Assembly (NCBI GenBank): GCA_948468225.1
Contig: CAOKHH010000014.1
Span: 1-33,615, forward strand
DNA: 33,615 nt
Origin: an uncultured Clostridia bacterium
GTDB taxonomy: Bacteria > Bacillota > Clostridia > TANB77 > CAG-508
Direction: 5' to 3'
Under the pieces are notes generated by a model. That model was not told the DNA's origin and did no database searches. It worked only from the letters and a program-made list of their open reading frames with translations. Below are positions 26,882 to 33,615 of this stretch, piece by piece (the stretch's first letter is position 1; every line of letters begins with the position of its first letter). The translations under genes and the position numbers were made by a program.

Positions 26882-26950
26882 TTTTTTCACCTCTTTAGAA
26901 AATTTTATTATTATATTAAAGTTGTAGCTTTTTACTACAAACACACCTGC

Positions 26951-27169
26951 TTATTTGTCTCTCCAAGTAATACGACCTTTTGTTAGATCATAAGGTGAAA
27001 GTTCTAGTTTAACTTTGTCACCTGGAAGAATTTTTATGTAATTCATTCTAAGTTTTCCTGAAATATGAGCTAAAACTTGATGCCCATTTTCTAATTCTAC
27101 TTTGAAATTAGTGTTTGGTAAAGCTTCTATAACTGTTCCCTCTACCTCAATTACATCCTCTTTTGCCAA
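26951..27169 (-). CDS. infA: Translation initiation factor IF-1
   Basis: 72 aa, single OB fold that blocks the A site during initiation. Sequence [20 protein letters not shown], then [24 protein letters not shown] and GRITWRDK. It starts with TTG at 27167-27169 behind AAGGAGG, with the standard N terminus and no better ATG. Ends TAA. Confidence 0.97.
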   Translation of the reverse strand: MAKEDVIEVEGTVIEALPNTNFKVELENGHQVLAHISGKLRMNYIKILPGDKVKLELSPYDLTKGRITWRDK

Positions 27170-27246
27170 GTTTGTTTCCTCCTTAAAATAGGGTTTTAAA
27201 TTATGTATATCTTAAAAACATACTGTATTATTATATCTTATATTTT

Positions 27247-28014
27247 TTACATTGTCAACACTTCTGGCTCATTTTCTGTAATTAAAATTGTGTTTTCATA
27301 ATGCGCTGCCAAACTTCCGTCTGCAGTCACAATTGTCCATCCATCATCTAATATTTCAATCTCTTTTGTACCCTCATTTACCATGGGCTCTATTGCAAGT
27401 GTCATACCAGGTTCTAATCTTAATCCTTTTCCTGCTTTTCCATAATTTGGTATACCTGGATCTTCATGCATATCTCTTCCTATTCCATGCCCTTGAAATT
27501 CTTCAACTACATAAAATCCGTTTTTTCTCACATACTCTCCTATTGCATGTGATATGTCTCCAATTCTATACCCTTTTTTTGCATATTTTATTCCTTCAAA
27601 GAAACTGCCCTCAGTTACTTCTAGTAATTTTCTTGCAGTTTTGCTAACATTTCCTACAAAATGAGTTCTAGTTGCATCTCCATGAAATCCATTTTTATAA
27701 GCACATAAATCTGTACTTACAATATCTCCATCTTTAATTATTGTATGTTTTGATGGAATTCCATGTATTACTTCATCATTTACAGATATACAAACAGCTG
27801 AAGGAAATGCAGGTACACCTTTTACTCCACTTGGGTAATTCTTACAAGAAGGAATTGCTCCATTAGATAGAATTACATCTTCTGCTATTTTATCTAATTC
27901 ATAAGTACTAATTCCTGGTCTTATAGCCTTTTCTATAGCTTCTTGAGCAAGCCTTACTATTTTGCAAGATTCTCTCATTAGTTCTATTTCTCTTTTTGAT
28001 TTTATTGTTACCAT
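27247..28014 (-). CDS. map: Methionine aminopeptidase type I
   Basis: 255 aa. Removes the N-terminal Met. Metal ligands are visible: D in DIVSTDLCAYKNGFHGDATRTH, H in FQGHGIGRDMHEDP, and E in IEPMVNEG and HYENTILITE. ATG at 28012-28014 after TAGGAGG. It lies between adk and infA, the common Firmicute order. Ends PEVLTM. Confidence 0.98.
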   Translation of the reverse strand: MVTIKSKREIELMRESCKIVRLAQEAIEKAIRPGISTYELDKIAEDVILSNGAIPSCKNYPSGVKGVPAFPSAVCISVNDEVIHGIPSKHTIIKDGDIVSTDLCAYKNGFHGDATRTHFVGNVSKTARKLLEVTEGSFFEGIKYAKKGYRIGDISHAIGEYVRKNGFYVVEEFQGHGIGRDMHEDPGIPNYGKAGKGLRLEPGMTLAIEPMVNEGTKEIEILDDGWTIVTADGSLAAHYENTILITENEPEVLTM

Positions 28015-28056
28015 TTTGATTCCTCCTATTTTTTATTTAGATATTTCTTCGAAGAC

Positions 28057-28087
28057 ACGGGTCGACAGAGGCGTCGACCCCTACAAA
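28057..28087. repeat. Short hairpin repeat, CCCCTACA-type (copy 12)
   Basis: A perfect 8-bp stem GGGTCGAC (28059-28066) with GTCGACCC (28073-28080), then CTACAA. Between adk and map. Confidence 0.8.
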
Positions 28088-28101
28088 TAATTTTTCACAA
28101 A

Positions 28102-28776
28102 TTACTTTATACTATCTTTATTTAAATATGCTTTTATTTCCTCAACTACATCCTTTGTTGTCAAATCTGATTTATTATTTAATTTTACAGTGTATAATAT
28201 ATCTTGCTTTTTATAATACTTTATTAAACCTTCAGATAACTCGTGATATGTTTTTAATCTTTGTTTTACAGTTTCTTCATTATCGTCTATTCTCTGTATC
28301 AATTTTGTTCCGCATTTATCACATATTCCTTCCACCTTTGGTGGTTTAAAATCCATATTATATATTTCTCTACATTCTGTATTTGGACATGTTCTTCTTT
28401 TTACTATTCTATCTATTATTTCTTCATCTGGCAAACTTAAATCTACTGCAATGTTTATTTTTTTATTTTTATTTTTAAAAAACTCATCTAATACAGTTGC
28501 TTGATTTTTCGTTCTTGGAAATCCATCTAATATTGCTCCATTTTCTGTATCTTTTTCTTCTAGTCTTTTTTCAATTAGTTTTATTGCAAGTTCATCTGGA
28601 ACTAATTTTCCTTCTGATATATATTTTTCTATTTCTTTTCCTAGTTCATTATGCTTCTTAATATAATTTCTAAATATTTCTCCACTTGATATATGTGGAA
28701 TATTTAATTCTTTTGATAACAATCCTCCAACAGTTCCCTTTCCTGTTCCTGGCGCACCTAGCATTATGATATACAT
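28102..28776 (-). CDS. adk: Adenylate kinase with zinc-binding lid
   Basis: 224 aa. P-loop GAPGTGKGT at residues 7-15, then the AMP-binding region and DGFPRTKNQA. The lid has RRTCPNTECREIYN and GICDKCGTKL, four cysteines of a zinc site as in Gram-positive long-form enzymes. Interconverts AMP, ADP and ATP. ATG at 28774-28776 after AAGGAGG. Encoded after secY, as in other Firmicutes. Confidence 0.98.
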   Translation of the reverse strand: MYIIMLGAPGTGKGTVGGLLSKELNIPHISSGEIFRNYIKKHNELGKEIEKYISEGKLVPDELAIKLIEKRLEEKDTENGAILDGFPRTKNQATVLDEFFKNKNKKINIAVDLSLPDEEIIDRIVKRRTCPNTECREIYNMDFKPPKVEGICDKCGTKLIQRIDDNEETVKQRLKTYHELSEGLIKYYKKQDILYTVKLNNKSDLTTKDVVEEIKAYLNKDSIK

Positions 28777-28820
28777 AGAGGTTTCCTCCTTTTCGTTTAT
28801 TTTTAATTAAATATATACAC

Positions 28821-28851
28821 TCTTAACATTGTAATAACTACAATGTTAAGA
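28821..28851. other. 13-bp perfect hairpin in the secY-adk spacer
   Basis: TCTTAACATTGTA (28821-28833) pairs with 28839-28851 around ATAAC. No T run follows on the coding strand, so it may be a processing or pausing site rather than a terminator. Confidence 0.5.
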
Positions 28852-28863
28852 CTATTTATATTT

Positions 28864-28894
28864 TAGGGTCGATGTAGGCATCGACCCCTACAAT
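28864..28894. repeat. Short hairpin repeat, CCCCTACA-type (copy 13)
   Basis: A perfect 9-bp stem GGGTCGATG (28866-28874) with CATCGACCC (28879-28887), TAGG loop, then CTACAATT. Just to its right are near-perfect direct repeats ACTATTA in 28901-28925. Confidence 0.8.
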
Positions 28895-28938
28895 TATTAT
28901 TCACTATTAACTATTAACTATTAATTATTCATTAAATT

Positions 28939-28967
28939 AAGAAAAGTGGCCTCGCCACTTTTCTTAT
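28939..28967 (-). terminator. Hairpin directly after secY
   Basis: A perfect 12-bp stem (28939-28950 with 28954-28965), 3-base loop, 2 bp after the secY stop. The far side on minus reads CCACTTTTCTTAATTTAAT. A likely terminator or attenuator separating secY from adk-map-infA. Confidence 0.7.
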
Positions 28968-30305
28968 TTACTCTAAGAATCCTTTATAATGTCTCATTAC
29001 TAATTGAGATTCTAATTGTTGTACTGTTTCTAATGCAACACCAACTACTATAAGTATTGATGTTCCTCCAAATGCTATGTTAAATCCTGTATTTTTCATC
29101 AACATTGGTAATATTGCTATCAATGATAAGAATAATCCCCCAAACCAAGTTAACTTTGATAATATTGATGCCAAATAATCTGTTGTAGGTTTACCAGCTC
29201 TTATTCCTGGTATAAATCCACCATTTTTCTTTATATTATTTGATACTTCTGCTGGATTAAATGTAGCATAAGTATAGAAGAATGTAAATCCTATTATCAA
29301 TAATAAGTATACTATTGCACTTGCTATTGAAAATCCAATTGCAACATTTGAAGATGATATTGCTATTGAAAATTTATATAATCCTGCCCAGAATCCTGTT
29401 GCAGTAGCACTTGTTGCTCCTGCATTAAATATTTGTATAAGCATTGCTGGAAATGTCATAAATGATGATGCAAATATAACTGGCATAACACCTGCCATTG
29501 CTAATTTTAATGGTATGTGTGTGCTTTGTCCACCATACATTTTTCTTCCAACAACTTTTTTAGCATATTGAACTGGAACTCTTCTTTCAGCTTGTTGAAC
29601 AAATACAACACCTGCAACTAATAATAATGCTCCTATTATTATAGCTATTGCTATTAAAAGTCCTGTTGTACTAAATGCTCCTCCTACAATTATTCTATTA
29701 TATATAGCTCTAATTGCATCTGGTAAAGAAGATATTATTCCTATGAATATTATCATAGATATTCCATTACCAATACCCTTACTTGTGATTTGTTCTCCTA
29801 ACCACATAAGTAAAGCTGTTCCTGTCATTAAAGATATTACCATTATAGTAGCTGTTTTTAATCCTGGATTTACAAATATTCCTGAATTTCCAACGCTATA
29901 TGATATATAAATACCTATTGCTTCTATTGCTGCTAAAACTATTGTTAATATTTTTGTATATTTATTTACTTTTGCTTTTCCTTCTTCTCCACCTTCTTTA
30001 ACAGCTCTTTCAAGTGATGGAATAACCATTGCTAATAATTGTATTACTATTGAAGCTGTAATATATGGTGTTATTGACATTGCAAATATAGATAACTTAG
30101 AGAATGCTCCTCCCGAAATTAAGTTTATTAAACCTGATAAAGTATTTTCAGTTGCAGAATTTACTAAGTCTGAAAGTGCTATTGCATCAATACCCGGAAC
30201 AGTTATAAAACATCCAAATCTAAATATTACTATTAGTAATAATGTATATAATAATTTTTTTCTAACATCTGGTGTTTTTAGTGCATTTTTAATTGTTTTA
30301 AACAT
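28968..30305 (-). CDS. secY: Preprotein translocase subunit SecY
   Basis: 445 aa, ten transmembrane helices; the channel of the SecYEG translocon. N terminus MFKTIKNALKTPDVRKKLLYTLL, plug region near SGGAFSKLSIFAMSITPYI, and the cytoplasmic loop AERRVPVQYAKKVVGRKMYGGQSTHIPLKLAMAGVMP with its conserved basic stretch. ATG at 30303-30305, 3 bp after rplO. Confidence 0.98.
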   Translation of the reverse strand: MFKTIKNALKTPDVRKKLLYTLLLIVIFRFGCFITVPGIDAIALSDLVNSATENTLSGLINLISGGAFSKLSIFAMSITPYITASIVIQLLAMVIPSLERAVKEGGEEGKAKVNKYTKILTIVLAAIEAIGIYISYSVGNSGIFVNPGLKTATIMVISLMTGTALLMWLGEQITSKGIGNGISMIIFIGIISSLPDAIRAIYNRIIVGGAFSTTGLLIAIAIIIGALLLVAGVVFVQQAERRVPVQYAKKVVGRKMYGGQSTHIPLKLAMAGVMPVIFASSFMTFPAMLIQIFNAGATSATATGFWAGLYKFSIAISSSNVAIGFSIASAIVYLLLIIGFTFFYTYATFNPAEVSNNIKKNGGFIPGIRAGKPTTDYLASILSKLTWFGGLFLSLIAILPMLMKNTGFNIAFGGTSILIVVGVALETVQQLESQLVMRHYKGFLE

Positions 30306-30308
30306 ATA

Positions 30309-30743
30309 CTAAATCACCTCTGTCTTTCCACCAGCAGCTTCAATTTTTTCTGCAGCTGATTTAGTAAATCTTGTAGCTTTTACAGTTAAAGCTTTTTCTA
30401 AGCTACCTGTACCTAATACTACGATACCATCATTTATTTTTCCTATTATTCCTTCTTCTAATAAAGTTTCAGCACTAACTTCTGTTGCTTTTGATTTGTT
30501 CAACATTGTTAAAGTTACTTCTGTATAATTATTAGCATGAATATTAGTAAATCCTCTTTTAGGTAATCTTCTATATAATGGTGTTTGACCTCCTTCAAAG
30601 CCACGTCTTACTCCACCACCACTTCTTGCTTTTTGTCCTTTATGTCCTCTTCCTGAAGTTTTTCCAAGCCCAGAACCTATACCACGTCCAACTCTTGTTC
30701 TGTTTACCTTTTTAACTGGTGATTTTACATTTCCTAATTCCAT
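30309..30743 (-). CDS. rplO: Ribosomal protein L15
   Basis: 144 aa. [25 protein letters not shown], then [17 protein letters not shown] are canonical. ATG at 30741-30743 after AGGTGC; TAG stop. The usual rpmD (L30) between rpsE and rplO is absent: the gap is only 55 bp. Confidence 0.98.
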   Translation of the reverse strand: MELGNVKSPVKKVNRTRVGRGIGSGLGKTSGRGHKGQKARSGGGVRRGFEGGQTPLYRRLPKRGFTNIHANNYTEVTLTMLNKSKATEVSAETLLEEGIIGKINDGIVVLGTGSLEKALTVKATRFTKSAAEKIEAAGGKTEVI

Positions 30744-30798
30744 TTAATTTTGCACCTACCTTTCTAAATTTCTTATGTCCGCTTTTGTATGAAACATA

Positions 30799-31287
30799 TT
30801 ATAATATTTCTTCTACTTTCTTTCCTCTTTTTGCAGCTATTTCTTCTACTGTGTTCATACTCTTTAAAGCCTCTATTGTAGCATATACAACATTTCTTGG
30901 ATTGTTTGTTCCAATAACTTTTGTTTTTATATCTTTATATCCAGCAAGTTCTAGTACAGGACGAACACTTCCTCCTGCAATAAGTCCAGAACCTTCTTGA
31001 CCTGGTTTTAAAAGAACACTTGCAGAACCAAATTGTCCTAAATATTCGTGTGGTATTGTTGTTCCAACGATTGGAACTGGTATTAAATTTTTCTTAGCTT
31101 CTTGAATAGCTTTTTTTATAGCATCTGGAACTTCAGCTGCTTTTCCATTACCAACACCAACGTGTCCTTGTTCATCACCAACTACAACTAAAGCACTAAA
31201 TCTAAAATTTCTACCACCTTTAACAACTTTAGCAACTCTGTTTATAGCAACTACTTTTTCTTTTAATTCAACTGTATTTTCTTCCAT
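30799..31287 (-). CDS. rpsE: Ribosomal protein S5
   Basis: 162 aa. The N-terminal double-stranded RNA-binding part is [27 protein letters not shown], and the C-terminal domain has [20 protein letters not shown] and [12 protein letters not shown]. It acts in decoding accuracy and mRNA unwinding. ATG at 31285-31287 after AAGGAGGG. Confidence 0.98.
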   Translation of the reverse strand: MEENTVELKEKVVAINRVAKVVKGGRNFRFSALVVVGDEQGHVGVGNGKAAEVPDAIKKAIQEAKKNLIPVPIVGTTIPHEYLGQFGSASVLLKPGQEGSGLIAGGSVRPVLELAGYKDIKTKVIGTNNPRNVVYATIEALKSMNTVEEIAAKRGKKVEEIL

Positions 31288-31310
31288 TGTTTTTAGTTTC
31301 CCTCCTTACA

Positions 31311-31670
31311 TTAAAATTCTAATCCAGCAGCTCTAGCTGCATCAGCTAATTCTTTAACAACACCATGATATATATATCCACCTCTATCAAAAACTACTGT
31401 TTTTATTTTTTTAGCTGTTGCTTTTTTAGCAATTAGTGTTCCTAATTCTTTTGCAGCCTCTTTATTTGCTTTTTTTGTCTTTACTTCTTTATCTAAAGTT
31501 GAAGCACTAACTAAAGTATTTCCTGCAACATCATCTATGATTTGAACATATAAATTTGTGTTACTTCTATATATACATAATCTTGGACATTCAGCTGTTC
31601 CACTTATTTTTCTACGAACTCTTATATGTCTTCTTGTTCTTTCCATTTTTCTATCTGTCTTTGTAATCAT
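31311..31670 (-). CDS. rplR: Ribosomal protein L18
   Basis: 119 aa, binds 5S r[42 protein letters not shown] and [22 protein letters not shown] are family signatures. ATG at 31668-31670 after GAGGTGA. A nested inverted-repeat element separates it from rplF. Confidence 0.98.
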   Translation of the reverse strand: MITKTDRKMERTRRHIRVRRKISGTAECPRLCIYRSNTNLYVQIIDDVAGNTLVSASTLDKEVKTKKANKEAAKELGTLIAKKATAKKIKTVVFDRGGYIYHGVVKELADAARAAGLEF

Positions 31671-31700
31671 CTATTTTTCACCTCGTTTTTTATATTATTA

Positions 31701-31824
31701 CAAACAAATTAGAAACGAGCATAACTAGGCAACCGAGTTCAAAAAACCGGAAGCGTACATTGGTCCGCCAAAGGATTTTTTGAATGAAGGTTAACGACGT
31801 TAGGCGACGTTTATCATTTGTTTG
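31701..31824. repeat. Nested inverted-repeat element, ~124 bp (copy B)
   Basis: The ends 31701-31717 and 31808-31824 are inverted repeats with about 3 mismatches. Inside, TTCAAAAAA (31738-31746) pairs with TTTTTTGAA (31776-31784), and the apex is GCGTAC facing GTCCGC (one mismatch). Shared with copy A: CTAGGCAA, GGA before the T run, TTAACGACG and GTTTAT. Stem sequences differ from copy A but stay complementary. The right end is 1 bp from the rplF stop. Confidence 0.75.
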
Positions 31825-31825
31825 A

Positions 31826-32365
31826 TTATTTCTTACCAGCCTTACCTTCTTTTCTTCTTATTACTTCCTCTGCGTACTTAATACCCTTACCTCTATATAC
31901 TTCAGGTGGTCTCTTTGTTCTTATAACAGCTGCTGTTTGACCAACTAATTCTTTATCTATTCCTTTTACTATAATTTGGTTTGGATTTGGAACATCAAAT
32001 GTTATTCCAGCTGGAGCTTCCATTTCAACAGGATGTGAGTATCCTAATGTAAGAACTAATTTTGTTCCTTGTTTTGCAGCTCTATAACCAACACCATTTA
32101 CTTCTAATTCTCTTGTAAACTCATTTGAAGTACCTTGAATCATATTATTTATTAAAGTTCTTGTTAATCCATGTAAGCTTTTATTTTCTGGCTCATCATT
32201 TGGTCTTTTTACAATTACTTGATTGTTTTCTAATGTAACTATCATATTTTTATGTAATTCTTTTTCTAATGTTCCTTTAGGACCTTTTACTGTGATTTTA
32301 GAACCATCTATTTTAACTTCAACTCCGTTTGGTACTTCTATAGGTTTATTTCCTATTCTTGACAT
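31826..32365 (-). CDS. rplF: Ribosomal protein L6
   Basis: 179 aa with the duplicated L6 fold. [19 protein letters not shown] and the C-terminal [31 protein letters not shown]. It binds 23S near the sarcin-ricin loop. ATG at 32363-32365 after GAAGGAGG. Confidence 0.98.
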   Translation of the reverse strand: MSRIGNKPIEVPNGVEVKIDGSKITVKGPKGTLEKELHKNMIVTLENNQVIVKRPNDEPENKSLHGLTRTLINNMIQGTSNEFTRELEVNGVGYRAAKQGTKLVLTLGYSHPVEMEAPAGITFDVPNPNQIIVKGIDKELVGQTAAVIRTKRPPEVYRGKGIKYAEEVIRRKEGKAGKK

Positions 32366-32404
32366 TTTATTTCCTCCTTCTTTAATATTTTTATAAGCTA
32401 TAAA

Positions 32405-32803
32405 TTACCATACATAAGCTAGAACTTCTCCACCAACACCCTCTTGTCTTGCTTGTTTGTCTGTCATTATTCCTTTTGATGTTGAAATTAAAGCTATTCC
32501 TAAACCATTTAATACTCTTGGTAATTCATCTTTTGCTGCATATATTCTTAATCCTGGTTTACTTATTCTTTTTAATCCAGCAATTACTTTTTTACCTTTT
32601 TCATCATATTTTAAAGTAATTCTTATTGTACCTTGATTATCGTTGTTTATTATCTCATAAGATTTAATATATCCTTCATTGAATAATATTTGTGCAATAG
32701 CTGTTTTCATATTAGATGCTGGAACATCTACTGTTTTAAATCTTTGGCTATTGGCATTTCTTATTCTAGTTAGCATATCTGCTATTGGATCAGTTGTATT
32801 CAT
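32405..32803 (-). CDS. rpsH: Ribosomal protein S8
   Basis: 132 aa. N terminus [21 protein letters not shown] and the C-terminal block [31 protein letters not shown] are canonical. It binds the central domain of 16S rRNA. ATG at 32801-32803 after AGGAGG. Confidence 0.98.
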   Translation of the reverse strand: MNTTDPIADMLTRIRNANSQRFKTVDVPASNMKTAIAQILFNEGYIKSYEIINNDNQGTIRITLKYDEKGKKVIAGLKRISKPGLRIYAAKDELPRVLNGLGIALISTSKGIMTDKQARQEGVGGEVLAYVW

Positions 32804-32843
32804 CTAATTTTTACCTCCTTTTTTGTTTCTATTATTTGTTTGA

Positions 32844-32873
32844 ACGGGTCGTCGGGGACGCCGACCCCTACAG
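32844..32873. repeat. Short hairpin repeat, CCCCTACA-type (copy 14)
   Basis: GGGTCG (32846-32851) pairs with CGACCC (32862-32867), then CTACAG. Between rpsZ and rpsH. Confidence 0.75.
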
Positions 32874-32908
32874 TTGGTAAAATTATTTTTTAAAAATAAT
32901 TTTACCAA
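32874..32908. other. 17-bp perfect hairpin overlapping the rpsZ stop
   Basis: 32874-32890 pairs with 32892-32908 around a single T. The right arm contains the last codon and stop of rpsZ, and the left arm abuts repeat copy 14. Possibly formed by insertion of the repeat; no T run follows on minus. Confidence 0.6.
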
Positions 32909-33087
32909 CTTGATTTTTTTACTCCAGGAATCTCTCCCTTATGTGCTAATTCTCTAAAGCATATACGGCAGATTCCAAATTTTCTTATATATCCATGTGG
33001 TCTTCCACAAAGTTTACATCTATTATATTCTCTTGTTTTATACTTTTGTTGTTTTTGTTGTTTTAATATCATTGATTTTTTTGCCAT
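32902..33087 (-). CDS. rpsZ: Ribosomal protein S14, zinc type
   Basis: 61 aa short form. [32 protein letters not shown] holds the CxxC...CxxC zinc site, and it ends VKKSSW. It sits between rplE and rpsH. ATG at 33085-33087 after AAGGAGG. It belongs to the C+ type that needs zinc; the C- paralogue is not in the window. Confidence 0.98.
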   Translation of the reverse strand: MAKKSMILKQQKQQKYKTREYNRCKLCGRPHGYIRKFGICRICFRELAHKGEIPGVKKSSW

Positions 33088-33136
33088 TTGTCTTAATAAC
33101 CTCCTTCTTCAATTATTATGAAGTTTGACAATTTTT

Positions 33137-33615
33137 CTATGATTTAAAAGGCATTCCTAATAATGTAAGCAATTCTTTTGCTTCTTCATCAGTTTTAGCT
33201 GTTGTTACAAATATTATATCCATACCTCTTAATTTGTCTATTTTATCATATTCGATTTCAGGGAATATTAGTTGTTCTTTTATACCCATAGAGTAATTTC
33301 CTCTACCATCGAAAGAATTTGCTGAAACTCCTCTAAAATCTCTAACTCTTGGTAATGCTACATTGAATAATTTGTATGCAAAATCATACATTTTATCTTT
33401 TCTTAATGTAACTTTACATCCTGTATTTGCACCTTCTCTTAATTTGAATGCAGCTATTGATTTTTTTGCCTTTGTTATCATTGGCTTTTGACCTGTAATT
33501 AAAGTTAAATCTGCTACTGCATTTTCTAATCCCTTAGGATTATCTCTTGTATCTCCTAATCCTATATTTATAACTATTTTTTCAAGTTTTGGAACTTGCA
33601 TAATAGATTTATATT
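33137..33615 (-). CDS. rplE: Ribosomal protein L5 (5' end outside window)
   Basis: 158 residues visible. The frame runs open into the right edge, where [20 protein letters not shown] is the usual interior, so ~20 residues are missing. [31 protein letters not shown] and [20 protein letters not shown] are family blocks. It contacts 5S rRNA and the P-site tRNA. TAG stop at 33137-33139. Confidence 0.97.
   Translation of the reverse strand, partial: YKSIMQVPKLEKIVINIGLGDTRDNPKGLENAVADLTLITGQKPMITKAKKSIAAFKLREGANTGCKVTLRKDKMYDFAYKLFNVALPRVRDFRGVSANSFDGRGNYSMGIKEQLIFPEIEYDKIDKLRGMDIIFVTTAKTDEEAKELLTLLGMPFKS

Overview
This is an AT-rich chromosomal window from an anaerobic, low-GC Firmicute, most likely an uncultured Clostridia-type gut bacterium. 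The evidence is zinc-type S14, S4 and L36, a Cys4-lid adenylate kinase, type A RNase P RNA, a TIGR04086-type membrane protein, strong AGGAGG ribosome binding sites, and almost exclusive TAA/TAG stops. Nearly all genes are on the minus strand.

Layout, read along the plus strand. 1-3.9 kb: purL (3' end cut by the window edge) and purM with its own promoter. 3.96-4.44 kb: a plus-strand pocket with a small Cys-rich gene and an unusual tRNA-Gly, each with promoter and terminator. 4.4-6.1 kb: a membrane-anchored protein, a DUF218-like open frame with no start codon, and tRNA-Thr. 6.2-9.9 kb: trmB, an ECF sigma factor with a membrane-tethered beta-propeller partner, a perfect 66-bp palindrome and rnpB. 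10-14.4 kb: accessory genes, including two self-contained cassettes of atypical codon usage. 14.4-21.5 kb: one giant surface protein with seven LCCL-like domains. 21.9-23.4 kb: a small membrane protein and metK. 23.6-33.6 kb: the alpha/spc ribosomal region in transcriptional order rplE, rpsZ, rpsH, rplF, rplR, rpsE, rplO, secY, adk, map, infA, rpmJ, rpsM, rpsK, rpsD, rpoA, rplQ. No rpmD is found.

Main discovery candidate. metK (essential) and the LCCL protein are intact only if the ribosome moves +1 at three places. Each of the three has an in-frame CGG codon whose +1 reading is a Gly codon (CGG-U, CGG-U, CGG-A). I scanned roughly 26 kb of native-composition coding sequence and found no other in-frame CGG. 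The same window encodes a tRNA-Gly with anticodon UCC followed by G37 instead of the usual A37, so bases 34-37 read UCCG, the exact complement of CGGA, with U34 wobble allowing CGGU. I infer that CGGN may be a natural four-base glycine codon here, decoded by this tRNA. Five CGG codons in three genes of atypical composition are the complication.

Two families of dispersed structured elements also stand out. One is a set of about 14 short hairpins tagged CCCCTACA with co-varying stems. The other is a pair of about 122-bp nested inverted-repeat elements placed immediately after the stop codons of purM and rplF.
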